Shown piece by piece: positions 5,285-5,375 of a DNA stretch of 5,375 bases. The stretch spans positions 1 through 5,375 of the forward strand of contig CANJRK010000067.1 of the NCBI GenBank assembly GCA_947476765.1, given 5' to 3'. The stretch's first letter is position 1, and each line of letters begins with the position of its first letter. Below the pieces are notes generated by a model, which saw only the letters and a list, made by a program, of their open reading frames with translations, was not told the DNA's origin and ran no database searches. A program made the position numbers and the translations under genes. The stretch comes from Actinomycetota bacterium. GTDB lineage: Bacteria > Actinomycetota > Actinomycetes > S36-B12 > UBA5976.

Positions 5285-5375
5285 ATGTCAGAGCGCGTAG
5301 AGCCAACAATCACGGTACTCAGTGGCAGCACTGTTCCAGTTCCAGAAGCAGTAGTTAAGCCAAACAGTATCGACG
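5285..5375 (+). CDS. Unidentified protein, first 30 codons (runs off right edge)
   Basis: An ATG at 5285, preceded by a good -10 box and a ribosome binding site, opens a frame that continues to the window edge. The 30 visible residues begin MSERVEPTITVLSGSTVPVP and are soluble in character, rich in Val, Pro and Thr, with no signal peptide or membrane segment. I do not recognise the family from this fragment. It is divergent from the DUF4328-GNAT unit. Confidence 0.65.
   Translation, partial: MSERVEPTITVLSGSTVPVPEAVVKPNSID

Noticed and set aside
1..5375. tRNA or rRNA genes, CRISPR arrays, insertion sequences, phage or defence genes
   Set aside because: No cloverleaf, regularly spaced repeat, transposase, terminal inverted repeat or defence domain was seen on either strand; the GH25 enzyme has a signal peptide and no phage neighbours, so a prophage endolysin is unlikely.

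Overview
The window looks like a compact, gene-dense chromosomal stretch from an actinobacterium with moderate to low GC. It resembles the streamlined freshwater lineages (acI / Nanopelagicales-like), but this is an inference from style: mixed ATG/GTG/TTG starts, TANNNT-type -10 boxes set for leaderless mRNAs, very short spacers, overlapping gene ends, and proteins such as DUF4328 and GH25 that are common in Actinobacteria. No rRNA, tRNA, mobile element, CRISPR array or long repeat is visible. No gap between genes exceeds about 170 bases.

Layout. (1) Positions 1-620, minus strand: the N-terminal part of a secreted protein with a signal peptide, a small Cys-containing segment, a Pro/Thr-rich linker and the start of beta-rich, possibly repeated domains; it runs off the left edge. 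(2) A 169-base divergent spacer. (3) 790-1641, plus: a secreted GH25 muramidase. (4) 1638-2336, minus: a DeoD-type purine nucleoside phosphorylase whose stop codon overlaps the GH25 stop. (5) A 63-base divergent spacer. (6) 2400-3998, plus: a YtcJ-type metal-dependent amidohydrolase, best started at a GTG with a clear ribosome binding site. (7) 3957-4538, minus: a RimJ/RimL-like GNAT acetyltransferase whose last 13 codons lie antisense to the amidohydrolase end. (8) 4547-5152, minus: a DUF4328 membrane protein, 8 bases upstream of the GNAT gene and probably cotranscribed with it. (9) A 132-base divergent spacer with two apparently overlapping promoters. (10) 5285 to the right edge, plus: the first 30 codons of an unidentified protein.

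How the genes relate. The secreted protein and the muramidase are divergent neighbours that both act outside the membrane, so a cell-surface role for this end is plausible. The phosphorylase (nucleoside salvage) and the amidohydrolase (hydrolysis of C-N bonds in small organic molecules) share a divergent control region and could both serve scavenging of organic nitrogen or nucleosides, but nothing in the sequence proves a shared pathway. The DUF4328-GNAT pair is the only same-strand operon. I see no clear sign of a novel multi-gene system. The most interesting signals are the two leaderless promoter-start arrangements, the GNAT tail encoded antisense to a conserved gene end, and the overlapping divergent promoters near the right edge.
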